A stretch of 64,000 nucleotides of DNA from SG8-30 sp963695155. GTDB lineage: Bacteria > Pseudomonadota > Gammaproteobacteria > Steroidobacterales > Steroidobacteraceae. The DNA lies in NCBI GenBank assembly GCA_963695155.1, contig CAVOGD010000006.1:558001-622000 (forward strand). Reading direction: 5' to 3'. Positions within the stretch are counted from its first letter, which is position 1. The number at the start of each line of letters is the position of its first letter. Positions 17,332-26,073 of the stretch are shown here, one piece after another. A program made the position numbers and the translations under genes. The notes beneath the pieces were generated by a model. That model was not told the origin of the DNA and did not search any database. It was given only the letters and a program-made list of their open reading frames with translations.

Positions 17332-18763
17332 ATGAGGAAGGCCAGCATGCTTCATTTCCCGACCCGGCCGGCCCGCTGGATCTGCCTCGCTGCGGCGGCC
17401 CTGATCGCGGCCTGCGGGGGTGCGGAATCGGGCGGGCCCTTCACCGGCGGCGGCGGCGGGTCCTGCGGCGTCGAGGGGCAGAAGGCCTTCGTGCGGGACG
17501 TCACCAACGACTGGTACCTGTTCCCGCGAGCTGTTGCCCGCGTCGGTGAACCTGGCCACCTACGCCACGGCGCAGGACCTGCTGGACGCGATGACGGCCA
17601 CGGCCCGCGCGCAGGGCCGCGACCGTTTCTTCAGCTACGTGACGACCCGGCAGGCCGACACCTCATTCCTGCAGGAAGGCGAGTTCGTCGGCTTCGGTTT
17701 CCGCATCCGCGTGGACGGCAACCGCGCCTTCTTCCTGGACGCGTTCGAGTCGAGCCCGGCGTCCGAGGCCGGCCTGGCGCGCGGGGCCGAGCTGCTGGCG
17801 GTCGATTCCGGCTCGGGTTACGTGCCCGTGGCCACGATCATCGCCACCGACCCCAACCTGAGCCAGGCCTTCGGGCCCTCGGACGTGGGCGTGGTGCGCG
17901 GCCTGCGCTTCTCCAGGGCCGGCGGCCCCGACATCCAGGCCACGCTGACCAAGCGCGTCGTGACCATCACGCCGATCCCGACCGGCGGCGTCACCACGAT
18001 GCCGCTGCCGTCCAACCCGTCGGTGCAGGTCGGCTACGTCAACCTGCGCACCTACATCTCGACCGCCGAGACGCCGCTGCGCAACGCCTTCGCGGGCTTC
18101 CGCGCCCAGGGCATCCAGGATTTCATCATCGACCTGCGCTACAACGGCGGCGGGCTGGTCTCGATTTCCGACCTGCTGGGCGACCTGTTCGGCCGCAGCC
18201 GCACCACCGCGGACGTGTACTCGAACCTGCGCTTCAGCGCCCGCAAGGCGTCGAACGACGTCACGCACCGCTTCGCGCCGCAGGCCCAGTCGGTGACGCC
18301 GGTGCGGATCGCCTTCATCACCACCGGCGCCAGCGCCTCCGCCAGCGAGATGACCGTCAATGCAATGAAGTCGTGGGCCGAGCGTGGCCATCGTCGGCGC
18401 CGACACCTACGGCAAGCCGGTAGGCCAGTCGGCCTTCGACCAGACCGGCTGCGACACGCGGCTCAGGCTCATCACGTTCCGCGGCACCAACCGCAACGAG
18501 GAGGGCGACTACTACAACGGCCTGGCCGCCACCCTGCCCTTCGCCTGTGCCGCGGCCGACGACGTGACGCGACCGATGTACGACCGGTTCGAGACCTCGA
18601 ACGGCGGAGGCGCTCGAGCTGGCTCGGCACCGGCGCCTGCTCGCTGGTCATGGCGCCGCGCCTGCCGGGCGCCGAAAAGCTGTCGCCGCAGGACGTGGAG
18701 TCGCGCTACCCGGTGCCGGAGCGCCCGTCGGCTGCGCAACTGCACCTGCCGGGGCTGTTCTGA
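17332..18763 (+). CDS. S41 family C-terminal processing peptidase, lipoprotein (three frameshifts)
   Basis: A periplasmic serine protease of about 476 residues after frame repair. The signal ends in a lipobox ('LIAAC'). The S41 N-terminal helical region ('VRDVTNDWYLF', 'ATAQDLLDAMTATARAQG'), a PDZ-like region ('VGFGFRIRVDGNRAFF', 'SPASEAGLARGAELLAV') and the S41 core ('DFIIDLRYNGGG') come in order. The catalytic Ser is in 'GASASASEM' and the Lys in 'DTYGKPVGQ'. The frame shifts near 17525 (+1), 18383 (+1) and 18610 (-1), with family sequence continuing each time. Three independent breaks in an otherwise conserved gene suggest sequence error rather than decay. Confidence 0.8.
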
Positions 18764-18885
18764 CCGGGCCTGCGGAGCGCGCAAACGCCTGATTCTGGAC
18801 GATTAACCGCACTGGCCGGCCCGGCAGGCACTGCGGCGCGAATTGCGCCACAATACGCCGCGCTTCTTCCCCGGGGGTTCGACAC

Positions 18886-20058
18886 ATGACCGAGACGACC
18901 GTGGCTGCACGGCCGCCCATCAATTGGGTCACGACGCCGATGTTCGCGCTGACCTTCCTGGCCGCCGTGACGGTCGTGCCCTGGTGGGGCATCGTGCACG
19001 GCTATGGAACCGCCGCCTGGGTGGGGTTCCTCGCCTTCCTGGCCGCCAACGGCCTGGCCATCACGGCCGGCTACCACCGGCTGTGGGCGCACCGCACCTA
19101 CCAGGCGCACTGGTCGCTCAAGCTGGTGTACCTCGTGTTCGGCACCATGGCGCTGCAGAACAGCGTGCTGGTGTGGGCCACCGACCACCGGCGGCACCAC
19201 CGCAACGTGGACGACCCCGACCTCGACCCCTACTCGGCCAGCCGCGGCTTCTGGTACTCGCACATCGGCTGGATGCTGCGCCACTGGGAAACCGGCCGCT
19301 GGGACTTCAGCAATGGCCGCGACCTGGAGCGGGACCCGATGCTGCGATTCCAGCATCGCTGGTACCTGCCGCTGGCGCTGGCGACGAACATCGGCCTGCC
19401 GGTGCTGCTGGGCTGGCTGGCGGGCGACGTGATCGGCGTGTTCCTGGTGGCCGGCCTGCTGCGCCTGGTCGTCAACCACCACGCCACTTTCTGCATCAAC
19501 TCGCTGGCCCACATGTGGGGCAGCCAGCCGTACACCGACGAGAACTCCGCGCGCGACAACCCGCTGCTCGCCTTCGTCACCTACGGCGAGGGCTACCACA
19601 ACTTCCACCACATCTTCGACCGCGACTATCGCAACGCCGTGCGCTGGTGGCAGTGGGACCCGGCCAAGTGGCTGATCAGCGCGATGTCCTGGCTTGGCCT
19701 GGCCAGCAGGCTGCAGCGCGTCCCGGACGTGGCCATCGAGCGCGCCCGGCTGGCCATGCAGTTCCGGCGCGCGCAGTGCGCGCTGGAACGCGTCCGCCAC
19801 GGCGTGAAGCTGCCGGACTTCGAGGCCCTGCGCGAACGCGTGGGCCGCGAGTTCGAAGCGTTCCAGGCGACGCTGGCGGAATGGTCGAAGCTGCGCGAGG
19901 AGTGGTATGCAGGCACCCGCGAGCGCCTGGTGCAGCGCTGGGAGGAAGCCAGCTTCCGCACGCAGGTGCGCGAGATCGAGTACCGGCTGCGCATGCAGCG
20001 CCGCCGCATGCGCCTGCTGACCGCGCAGCTGTTGACGCCGCCCCAGCACGCCACCTGA
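18886..20058 (+). CDS. Acyl-CoA/fatty acid desaturase (delta-9 type) with coiled-coil tail
   Basis: A 390-residue di-iron membrane enzyme that introduces a cis double bond into acyl chains. The three histidine boxes are complete: 'HRLWAH', 'HRRHH' and 'HNFHH', with the extra 'NHHATFCINSLAHMWG' segment. Four membrane helices lie around them. Residues about 285-390, after the catalytic part, form a charged Arg/Glu-rich helical tail not usual in short bacterial desaturases. It is predicted to be coiled coil and may bind a partner such as a ferredoxin or reductase. No electron-donor gene is next to it. Confidence 0.92.
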   Translation: MTETTVAARPPINWVTTPMFALTFLAAVTVVPWWGIVHGYGTAAWVGFLAFLAANGLAITAGYHRLWAHRTYQAHWSLKLVYLVFGTMALQNSVLVWATDHRRHHRNVDDPDLDPYSASRGFWYSHIGWMLRHWETGRWDFSNGRDLERDPMLRFQHRWYLPLALATNIGLPVLLGWLAGDVIGVFLVAGLLRLVVNHHATFCINSLAHMWGSQPYTDENSARDNPLLAFVTYGEGYHNFHHIFDRDYRNAVRWWQWDPAKWLISAMSWLGLASRLQRVPDVAIERARLAMQFRRAQCALERVRHGVKLPDFEALRERVGREFEAFQATLAEWSKLREEWYAGTRERLVQRWEEASFRTQVREIEYRLRMQRRRMRLLTAQLLTPPQHAT

Positions 20059-20148
20059 GCCGGGGCCGGGAACTTGTGACTCACTGCGCTGGCCGCCGCG
20101 CCAGCGAGTGGCTACCCTTGGGGAGCCAGCCGAACCGGAGGACCTGCC

Positions 20149-20625
20149 ATGGCGCTTTGGAAAGACATCATGAAAGACAGCACGGCCGAGGTCGCCCCGG
20201 ATGCGTCCCCCGCCCGCCCCCGCCCGGAGCCCGTGCCGGCCCCGCAGTCGCCGGCGCCGGGTGGCCGCCGCGAGCTCAAGGAGTCCGTCATCGCCTCCGG
20301 CCTGACCTTCGAAGGCAAGATCGAGGGTTCCGGTCACGTGCGCATCGCGGGCCGCTTCAAGGGTGACGTGCACGTGGACGGCACGCTGACCATCGAGCAA
20401 GGCGCCCATCTGGCCGGCTCGGTGCGCGCCGGGGCGATCGTCATCGCCGGCGAGCTCGAGGGCAACATCGAGTCCGCCAGGACGGTCGAGCTGCAGCAGA
20501 CCGCCGTGATCAACGGCGACATGACGGCCGGCTCGCTGAGCGTGGCCGGCGGCGCCAAGATGCGCGGCCGCGCCGAGTTCGGCTGGAACGAGACCGGCAG
20601 TCCGCGGCCCGTCGAGCGCCGCTAG
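20149..20625 (+). CDS. Bactofilin (polymer-forming cytoskeletal protein)
   Basis: A 158-residue protein whose central part (about residues 45-140) is a right-handed beta-helix made of short repeats with small residues ('GKIEGSGHVRIAGRFKG', 'VHVDGTLTIEQGAHLAG', 'GNIESARTVELQQTAVINGD' minus ends). The N-terminal 40 residues are a Pro/Ala-rich disordered tail, and a short membrane-binding motif may start at 'MALWKDIM'. Bactofilins form filaments that organise cell-wall enzymes. The next gene starts 17 bases on and is probably co-transcribed. Confidence 0.9.
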   Translation: MALWKDIMKDSTAEVAPDASPARPRPEPVPAPQSPAPGGRRELKESVIASGLTFEGKIEGSGHVRIAGRFKGDVHVDGTLTIEQGAHLAGSVRAGAIVIAGELEGNIESARTVELQQTAVINGDMTAGSLSVAGGAKMRGRAEFGWNETGSPRPVERR

Positions 20626-20642
20626 CGGAAGCCGGACCGCCC

Positions 20643-20990
20643 ATGAACCTGCGTGCCGCCGCCGTCGGCAAGACCAGGACCTGCCCGCACTGCCGCGCGA
20701 CGATCCTGGAGAGCGCGCCCGTCTGCCCGGCGTGCAGGCATCACCTGCGGTTCGAGCCCCGCAAGCCGGACGCGCAGACGGAGCCGGCCGACGTCGCGCT
20801 GCGCGTCGAGGGGCGCTTCAGTCATTCCTCGCCCGCGGAGTCCCGCGAGTACAGCGTCGTCGTGGTCGTGCGCGACGGCAGCGGCGCGGAAATCGCGCGC
20901 AACGTCGTGGCGGTGGGCGCCCTCGCTCCCGGCGAGGAGCGGGCCGTGGACCTGACGGTCGAGGTGTCGCGGCAGCTGCCGCTGTCCTAG
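20643..20990 (+). CDS. Small zinc-ribbon protein, bactofilin neighbour
   Basis: A 115-residue protein of unknown function. Residues 13-32 form a zinc ribbon (CPHC...CPAC) followed by a 60-residue beta-sandwich-like domain ('YSVVVVVRDGSGAEIARNVV', 'GEERAVDLTVEVSRQLPL'). It likely pairs with the bactofilin upstream. The stop TAG at 20988-20990 overlaps the first bases of repeat cluster R5, so the extreme C-terminus may have been shaped by the repeat. Confidence 0.75.
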   Translation: MNLRAAAVGKTRTCPHCRATILESAPVCPACRHHLRFEPRKPDAQTEPADVALRVEGRFSHSSPAESREYSVVVVVRDGSGAEIARNVVAVGALAPGEERAVDLTVEVSRQLPLS

Positions 20991-21112
20991 GAGGGGTCAG
21001 ACCCCCACCCAAGTTGGAGTCTGACCCCGCAGGGGTCTGACTCCTCCGGACCCATGACGACGGCACCACCCGTCATGAAGAGGGGTCAGACCCTGGAAGG
21101 GTCAGACCCCGG
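20989..21112. repeat. Palindromic GGGGTC(A/T)GACCCC repeat cluster R5
   Basis: Five core units, two of them mutated (GGAGTCTGACCCC and GGGGTCTGACTCC). The tail TCCGGACCCATGACGACGGCACC after the third unit matches the tails of R2, R3 and R7. Confidence 0.85.
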
Positions 21113-21123
21113 AATGAACATCC

Positions 21124-21285
21124 CTACGGATACGCAACCGGCAGCGCGGCTTCGTCGGCATCGCCCAGGGCGATCGGCCAGCGGCTGCCCGGCCAGTGCA
21201 ATTCCAGCGCCCGCCGCCGTGGCGAGTAGACGGCCGTGTAGAGGGTGCCGAAACCGCGGCTGAAAGCCAGCGAATAGAGCGGCGG
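21124..21285 (-). pseudogene. Possible C-terminal remnant of a C45-family acyltransferase/peptidase
   Basis: On the minus strand one frame reads 'SRGFGTLYTAVYSPRRRALE' and then 'LHWPGSRWPIALGDADEA' before a stop. This looks like the end of C45-type autoproteolytic acyltransferases, where a 'GTLYTAVY-P....E-WPG' pattern is usual. No related sequence is visible upstream, so only the last 50 or so codons remain. It lies between repeat cluster R5 and the cytochrome cluster. This is recognition by eye and could be chance in a GC-rich frame. Confidence 0.3.
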
Positions 21286-21386
21286 CCTGCCCGTGCCGCC
21301 GCCCGCGGCGCCGGGTCGTGGGCTTCCGACATCAGACGGCGGCCCGAAATGGAGCAGAATTGCCCGGGGCTCCTGCGCCAGCGTCG

Positions 21387-21541
21387 GTGACGACCGGCAA
21401 CATCGTGGGTCGCAACGCAGGGGTTCGTCTGCAGCCGGGCCGCCTCGCAGGGCCTGCGTCTTCGGCGTCACCGCGCTCACGACCGGCGTCGCGCTGGCCT
21501 TTTTCATCTTCGCGTCACTGCTCGAGAGCATCCTGGGCTGA
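21387..21541 (+). CDS. Possible small single-span membrane protein (frame broken)
   Basis: A GTG at 21387 opens 'TTGNIVGRNAGVRLQPGR'. A -1 shift near 21442 would join it to 'RRACVFGVTALTTGVALAFF' and a stop at 21541, giving a protein of about 50 residues with one membrane helix and a positive N-terminus. The hydrophobic tail itself is plain. It lies 123 bases before the NapC/NirT-type cytochrome and could be a small subunit of that complex, but the start and the frame join are guesses. Confidence 0.3.
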
Positions 21542-21664
21542 GCAGGGTTATCATCTAGACGCGTTTGCACGCTCCCGCCTGCGGTTTCCGGACCGCGGGG
21601 CCGGTCGGCGGGCAGACGACAAAAGCTTCCGACCGGACTGCCATCACCCTCAATAGGACCGACC

Positions 21665-23068
21665 ATGGCCAGGCTGTACTTCGCTTCCCTGACCCGCAAC
21701 AAGACCAGCCTTGTCGGCAGCGCGTTGCTGCTGGGCGCGCTGACGATGATGGTCTCGCTCATCGTCATCCAGTTATTGGGGCTGCGCGGCGGCGCCTACC
21801 TCGGCATCATCACCTTCCTGGTGCTGCCCACGGTGGCGGGCGTAGGCCTGGTCCTGATCCTGGTGGGCATCAGGAGATCGCGCACGCTCGGGCCGCTCAG
21901 CGACGAGGAAGCCGCCAGGAAGCCGTTCCCGGTGCTCGACTTCAACGACGTGCGTACCCGCAAGGCGACGCTCGGCCTGATCGGCCTGTCCACGGTGAGC
22001 GTCGTGCTGCTGGCCGGGGCGACGTTCAAGGGACTGGAGGTCATGGACTCGGTGGAGTTCTGCGGTACGGCCTGCCATAGCGTCATGCAGCCGGAATTCG
22101 TGGCCCACCAGCGCTCGCCGCACGCGCGTGTCGCCTGCGCCGACTGCCACATCGGCCCCGGCGCCGACTGGTTCGTGAAGTCCAAGCTGTCCGGCGCCTG
22201 GCAGGTGGTCTCCGTCAACCTGGGCCTGTACCCGACGCCCATCCCGACGCCCATCGAGAACCTGCGCCCCTCGCGCGAAACCTGTGAGCAGTGTCACTGG
22301 CCGACGACCTTCTTCGGCGACCTGCTCAAGGTCAAGTCCGTCTACACGGACGACGAACCGAACACGGAGCTGAAGACGGCCGTACTGCTCAGGGTGGGCG
22401 GGCTGGCCGGCCGCACGTCCTCCGGCATCCACTGGCACGTCAACCCGGACGTGACCATCCGCTACCGCGCGAACCACGACCGCCAGGTCATCTATGACGT
22501 CGAGCTCACGCGAGCCGATGGCAGCGTCGACGTCTTCAAGACGGACGAGACGCCCGAGGATGCCGGACCGTGGCGCGTCATGGACTGCATCGACTGCCAC
22601 AACCGGCCGACCCACCGCTACAACATGCCGACCGACGAAGTGGACAACGCCATGGCCAACGGCTACATGGACAAGACGCTGCCCTACATCAAGCGCGAGT
22701 CCATGCGTGTGCTGCAGGCCGAATACCGGGACCACGCCGAGGCTGTCGAGGCCATCGGCCGCGAGGTCCGCGCCTTCTATGCGCAGAGCTACCCCGACGT
22801 CGCCCGCGACAGGGCCGCGGCCATCGACCGGTCCATCGAGGAACTCGGCGTCATCTACACCTCGAACGTGTTCCCGCAGATGAAGGTGACCTGGGGAACC
22901 TACCCGGACAACAGCGGACACTTCGACTCGCCGGGCTGCTGGCGCTGCCACAACCGCAAGCACAAGACCGACGACGGCAAGAAGATCTCGCGCGACTGTG
23001 GCCTGTGCCACACGATCCTGGCGCAGGAAGAGGAGAACCCGGAGATCCTGGAGACCCTCAATCCCTGA
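21665..23068 (+). CDS. Membrane-anchored hexaheme cytochrome c, NapC/NirT family
   Basis: A 467-residue inner membrane cytochrome with about three N-terminal helices (about residues 15-40, 44-69 and 101-122) and a periplasmic NapC/NirT-type domain. Six heme motifs are visible: one CxxxCH (CGTACH) and five CxxCH (CADCH, CEQCH, CIDCH, CWRCH, CGLCH). The three-helix anchor plus CxxxCH first heme resembles long NapC/NirT proteins such as Geobacter ImcH more than the single-helix NapC or NrfH. It probably takes electrons from quinol and passes them to the soluble cytochromes encoded next. It is the first gene of a cytochrome-FeS-NrfD cluster. Confidence 0.88.
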   Translation: MARLYFASLTRNKTSLVGSALLLGALTMMVSLIVIQLLGLRGGAYLGIITFLVLPTVAGVGLVLILVGIRRSRTLGPLSDEEAARKPFPVLDFNDVRTRKATLGLIGLSTVSVVLLAGATFKGLEVMDSVEFCGTACHSVMQPEFVAHQRSPHARVACADCHIGPGADWFVKSKLSGAWQVVSVNLGLYPTPIPTPIENLRPSRETCEQCHWPTTFFGDLLKVKSVYTDDEPNTELKTAVLLRVGGLAGRTSSGIHWHVNPDVTIRYRANHDRQVIYDVELTRADGSVDVFKTDETPEDAGPWRVMDCIDCHNRPTHRYNMPTDEVDNAMANGYMDKTLPYIKRESMRVLQAEYRDHAEAVEAIGREVRAFYAQSYPDVARDRAAAIDRSIEELGVIYTSNVFPQMKVTWGTYPDNSGHFDSPGCWRCHNRKHKTDDGKKISRDCGLCHTILAQEEENPEILETLNP

Positions 23069-23156
23069 GCGCGGCCGCTGCCGCCGACGGGCTTGTATAT
23101 GATGATCGGGTCCGCCAGACGGCGCTGACGGGCCGCTGCAACAGGAGCGAGCGACA

Positions 23157-23738
23157 ATGAGCGGGATTCCAGGTGCGATGCGGGCCGGACTGCTGGCGGC
23201 GGGTCTCGGGCTGGCGGCCGGCGCGGCGGCCGGCGCCGACCACGAGCTCCTCCACAAGTGCACGATCTGCCACGGTGCGAACGGCATCAGCCTGGAGGCG
23301 GCCTACCCGAGCATCGCCGGCCTGCCTGTGCAGGTGCAGGTGGACGCGATGAACGGCTATCGCAAGGGTACGCGTGACTGCGGCCCGGTGCCGCGCATGT
23401 GCAAGATCTCGCAGAACCTGACCGACGAGGAGATCCTGCAACTGTCGCAGCACTTCGCGGCCTTCCCCTTCACGCCGGCCGATCAGCCGTTCGATGCCGC
23501 GCTGGCGGAGCGCGGCCGGCACCTGCACGAGGATTACTGCCAGGTCTGCCACGGCGACAGCCCGGCCGACGCCGAGAAGAGCGTGCTGCACGGCCAATGG
23601 GCCGGCTACCTGCGCTATGCGCTGACGCAGTACCGAACGGGCCACCGCAAGCAGCCGCCCAGCATGCGCCGGCAGACGGAGAAGCTGAGCGACGAGGACA
23701 TCGAGGCGTTGATCAATTTCTACGCCAGCTACCGCTGA
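23157..23738 (+). CDS. Periplasmic diheme cytochrome c, copy 1
   Basis: A 193-residue secreted cytochrome with a signal peptide and two class I domains, each with one heme motif: 'CTICHGANG' and 'CQVCHGDSP'. This is the c4/c553-like layout. The distal methionine is not obvious in every domain. It should shuttle electrons between the membrane cytochrome and a periplasmic or outer acceptor. The next gene is a paralogue, and both share 'VLHGQWAGYLRYAL'-type and 'INFYASYR'-type ends. Confidence 0.88.
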   Translation: MSGIPGAMRAGLLAAGLGLAAGAAAGADHELLHKCTICHGANGISLEAAYPSIAGLPVQVQVDAMNGYRKGTRDCGPVPRMCKISQNLTDEEILQLSQHFAAFPFTPADQPFDAALAERGRHLHEDYCQVCHGDSPADAEKSVLHGQWAGYLRYALTQYRTGHRKQPPSMRRQTEKLSDEDIEALINFYASYR

Positions 23739-23857
23739 ATCAGGGGCCGGATGCCTGCCGCGCCGTGGAACCAGGGGGAGCCTCCATAGGGCCGGGCGCG
23801 CGGCGACTAGCATCATGAAATGAGCCCGCCGGCGCGGCGGGAGGGGGGGACAAGCAG

Positions 23858-24442
23858 ATGAACAAGAGAATTCCAGGGGTTTCCTGCGTGCTGGCCGCGC
23901 TGCTCGTGGCCGCCGCCTGGCCGGTGACCGCCGCCCAGGCCCAGGACGTGACCAAGATGTGCGCCGGCTGTCACGGCGCGGATGGCGTCAGCAAGGATGG
24001 CAAGACGCCCATCCTCGCCGGCCGGGATGCTGAACTGCAGGAGGACCAGCTGCGTGCCTATCGCGACGGGTCCAGCCAGTGCGGGCCGGCGCAGACCTTG
24101 ATGTGCAAGACGGCGGCCAGGCTCACCAACGAGCAGATCGAGCAGCTGGCCCACCACTTCGGCGACATGCCCTTCAAGGCAGCCGACCAGAAGTTCGACG
24201 CCGCCCTGGCGGCCACCGGCAAGGGCCTGCACGAGAAGAACTGCAAGGGCTGCCATGGCATGGGCGCGCAGGGCGCGCAGAACACCATCCTGCACGGCCA
24301 GTGGGCCGGGTACCTGCGTTACGCGATTGCGCAGTACGCGGCGGGCGCCCGCCAGCCAAACCCGATGATGAAGGCCAAGCTGGACAAGCTGGCGCCTGCG
24401 GACATCGACGCGCTGGTCAACTACTACGCCAGCCACCGCTGA
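23858..24442 (+). CDS. Periplasmic diheme cytochrome c, copy 2
   Basis: A 194-residue paralogue of the preceding gene with a signal peptide ('VLAALLVAAAWPVTAAQA') and two heme motifs, 'CAGCHGADG' and 'CKGCHGMGA'. The overall alignment with copy 1 is clear from end to end ('LHGQWAGYLRYAIAQY', 'DALVNYYASHR'), so the two arose by tandem duplication. A strong GGGAGGGGGGA site precedes the ATG. Two similar carriers in one cluster may serve different partners or redox ranges. Confidence 0.88.
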   Translation: MNKRIPGVSCVLAALLVAAAWPVTAAQAQDVTKMCAGCHGADGVSKDGKTPILAGRDAELQEDQLRAYRDGSSQCGPAQTLMCKTAARLTNEQIEQLAHHFGDMPFKAADQKFDAALAATGKGLHEKNCKGCHGMGAQGAQNTILHGQWAGYLRYAIAQYAAGARQPNPMMKAKLDKLAPADIDALVNYYASHR

Positions 24443-24474
24443 CCGCGGCGGGTGCCTGGGAGGGCCTCGGGCGA

Positions 24475-25134
24475 ATGAGGACGAGAGCAAGGAGCGTCAA
24501 GGGCGGCACGACGGCCGGCGTCGTGCTGTCGGTGGCCGTGCTGCTGTCCTCCGCCGCCGCGCCCGCCTGGTCGCAGGACGATGCCGCCGCGGCCAGGCCG
24601 AAGCTCATGTTCCCGGGCTACCCCGACGCGCCGGCCTTCACGGTCAAGCCGCGGCGCGACGAGGAACTGTTCTTCTACCCCTGCTCGCAGTGCCACGAGT
24701 TCATGGACCCGAACGACGACGTTCGCGAGCTGGCCGCCCCGCACGACATCCAGCTCGAGCACGGCAACGGCCGCTTCTGGTGCGTGCAATGCCATTCGCT
24801 GCGCCAGCGCGATTCGCTGCAGACGCTGCTCGAGGAACCGGTGGACTTCGACGAGGCGTATATCGTCTGCGGCGGCTGCCACGCGAACCGCCAGAAGGAC
24901 TGGTACTTCGGCGCCCACGGCAAGCGCCTTGGCGACTGGCGGGGCGAACGCGAGCTGGTCAATTGCACGCATTGCCACGACCCGCACTCGCCGAAGATCA
25001 AGCCGCGCGCACCGGTCGCCTTCCCGCCGGTGCGGGCCGGGCTGGAGCACCAGACGGGTCACATCCACGTGCCGCCGCAGGTGTGGGAGAAGAACGCCGC
25101 GGGCGCGGACAAGGAGCGGCCAGGTGAGCACTGA
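24475..25134 (+). CDS. Periplasmic tetraheme cytochrome c
   Basis: A 219-residue secreted protein with a signal peptide ending near 'APAWSQ' and four CxxCH motifs: CSQCH, CVQCH, CGGCH and CTHCH. Spare histidines near each suggest bis-His ligation. The spacing does not match NapB, NrfB or cytochrome c3 exactly, so I leave it unnamed. It overlaps the next gene (ferredoxin GTG at 25124) by 11 bases, so the two are probably translated together and act in one complex. Confidence 0.87.
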   Translation: MRTRARSVKGGTTAGVVLSVAVLLSSAAAPAWSQDDAAAARPKLMFPGYPDAPAFTVKPRRDEELFFYPCSQCHEFMDPNDDVRELAAPHDIQLEHGNGRFWCVQCHSLRQRDSLQTLLEEPVDFDEAYIVCGGCHANRQKDWYFGAHGKRLGDWRGERELVNCTHCHDPHSPKIKPRAPVAFPPVRAGLEHQTGHIHVPPQVWEKNAAGADKERPGEH

Positions 25135-26065
25135 CGACGGACGCGACGAGAAGCGGCGCTTCGAGCGCGCCCGCCGCCGGTTTCTCAAGGGCGCCGGCGT
25201 GGGCGCCGCAGCCACCGCGGCGGCCGCCACGCTGCCCGCCCCGGCCTGGGGCGGCGAGACCTTCATGGACGCGTTCGGCAGCTTCTTCCAGAAGCACTAC
25301 AAGCGCATGAATCCGGAAGAAATCGGCGCAGCGCTGGAGCGCATCGAGCGGCGCGCCAAGGAACGCTACGGCGTGGACATCCAGTGTGGCAATGCGCCGC
25401 CGCTCGAGGGCGTCGTGTTCGGCTACGCCATCAACCTGTCGCGCTGCAAGGGCTACCGCGAGTGCGTGGCCGGCTGCGTCAAGGAGAACAACCTGGGGCG
25501 CGACTCGCAGATTCAGTACATCCGCGTGCTGCAGATGAACAAGGGGGACATGAACCTCGAGCACTCGGAGCATTACTACAATCCCGAGGAGGTCCCGGTC
25601 GAGGGCAAGTTCTACCTGCCGGTGCAGTGCATGCAGTGCGACGACCCGCCCTGCGTCAAGGCCTGCCCCGTCAAGGCCACCTGGATGGAACCCGACGGCA
25701 TCGTGGTCGTGGACTACGACTGGTGCATCGGTTGCCGTTATTGCATGGCGGCCTGTCCCTACTGGGCCCGGCACTTCAACTGGACCGACCCGCAGGTTCC
25801 GCCGGAGGAACTCAATCCCGACACGCACTACCTGGGCAACCGGCCGCGCCCGAAGGGCGTCGTCGAGAAGTGCCACTTCTGCGTGCAGCGCACGCGCAAG
25901 GGCCGGCAACCCGCCTGCATGGAGGCCTGCCCGACGGGCGCGCGGGTGTTCGGCAACCTGCTCGACCCGAACAGCGAGATCCGCTACATCCTCGCCAACA
26001 AGACCGTGTTCCGGCTCAAGGAAGAGCTGGGGACGGAACCGAAGTTCTGGTACTACACGGACTAG
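25124..26065 (+). CDS. Tat-exported four-cluster ferredoxin subunit (NrfC/PsrB/DmsB type)
   Basis: A 313-residue periplasmic iron-sulfur protein. It starts with a twin-arginine signal ('RRRFLKGAGVGAAA'). The binding motifs for four [4Fe-4S] clusters are visible: 'CKGYRECVAGC', 'CMQCDDPPCVKACP', 'CIGCRYCMAACP' and 'CHFCVQR...CMEACP'. Proteins of this type pass electrons between an NrfD-like membrane subunit and a partner. Here no molybdopterin catalytic subunit is present, so the likely partner is the tetraheme or diheme cytochrome. The spacer before the first cluster (about 60 residues after the signal) is long for the family. Confidence 0.9.
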   Translation: MSTDDGRDEKRRFERARRRFLKGAGVGAAATAAAATLPAPAWGGETFMDAFGSFFQKHYKRMNPEEIGAALERIERRAKERYGVDIQCGNAPPLEGVVFGYAINLSRCKGYRECVAGCVKENNLGRDSQIQYIRVLQMNKGDMNLEHSEHYYNPEEVPVEGKFYLPVQCMQCDDPPCVKACPVKATWMEPDGIVVVDYDWCIGCRYCMAACPYWARHFNWTDPQVPPEELNPDTHYLGNRPRPKGVVEKCHFCVQRTRKGRQPACMEACPTGARVFGNLLDPNSEIRYILANKTVFRLKEELGTEPKFWYYTD

Positions 26066-26073
26066 GCGCCCCC

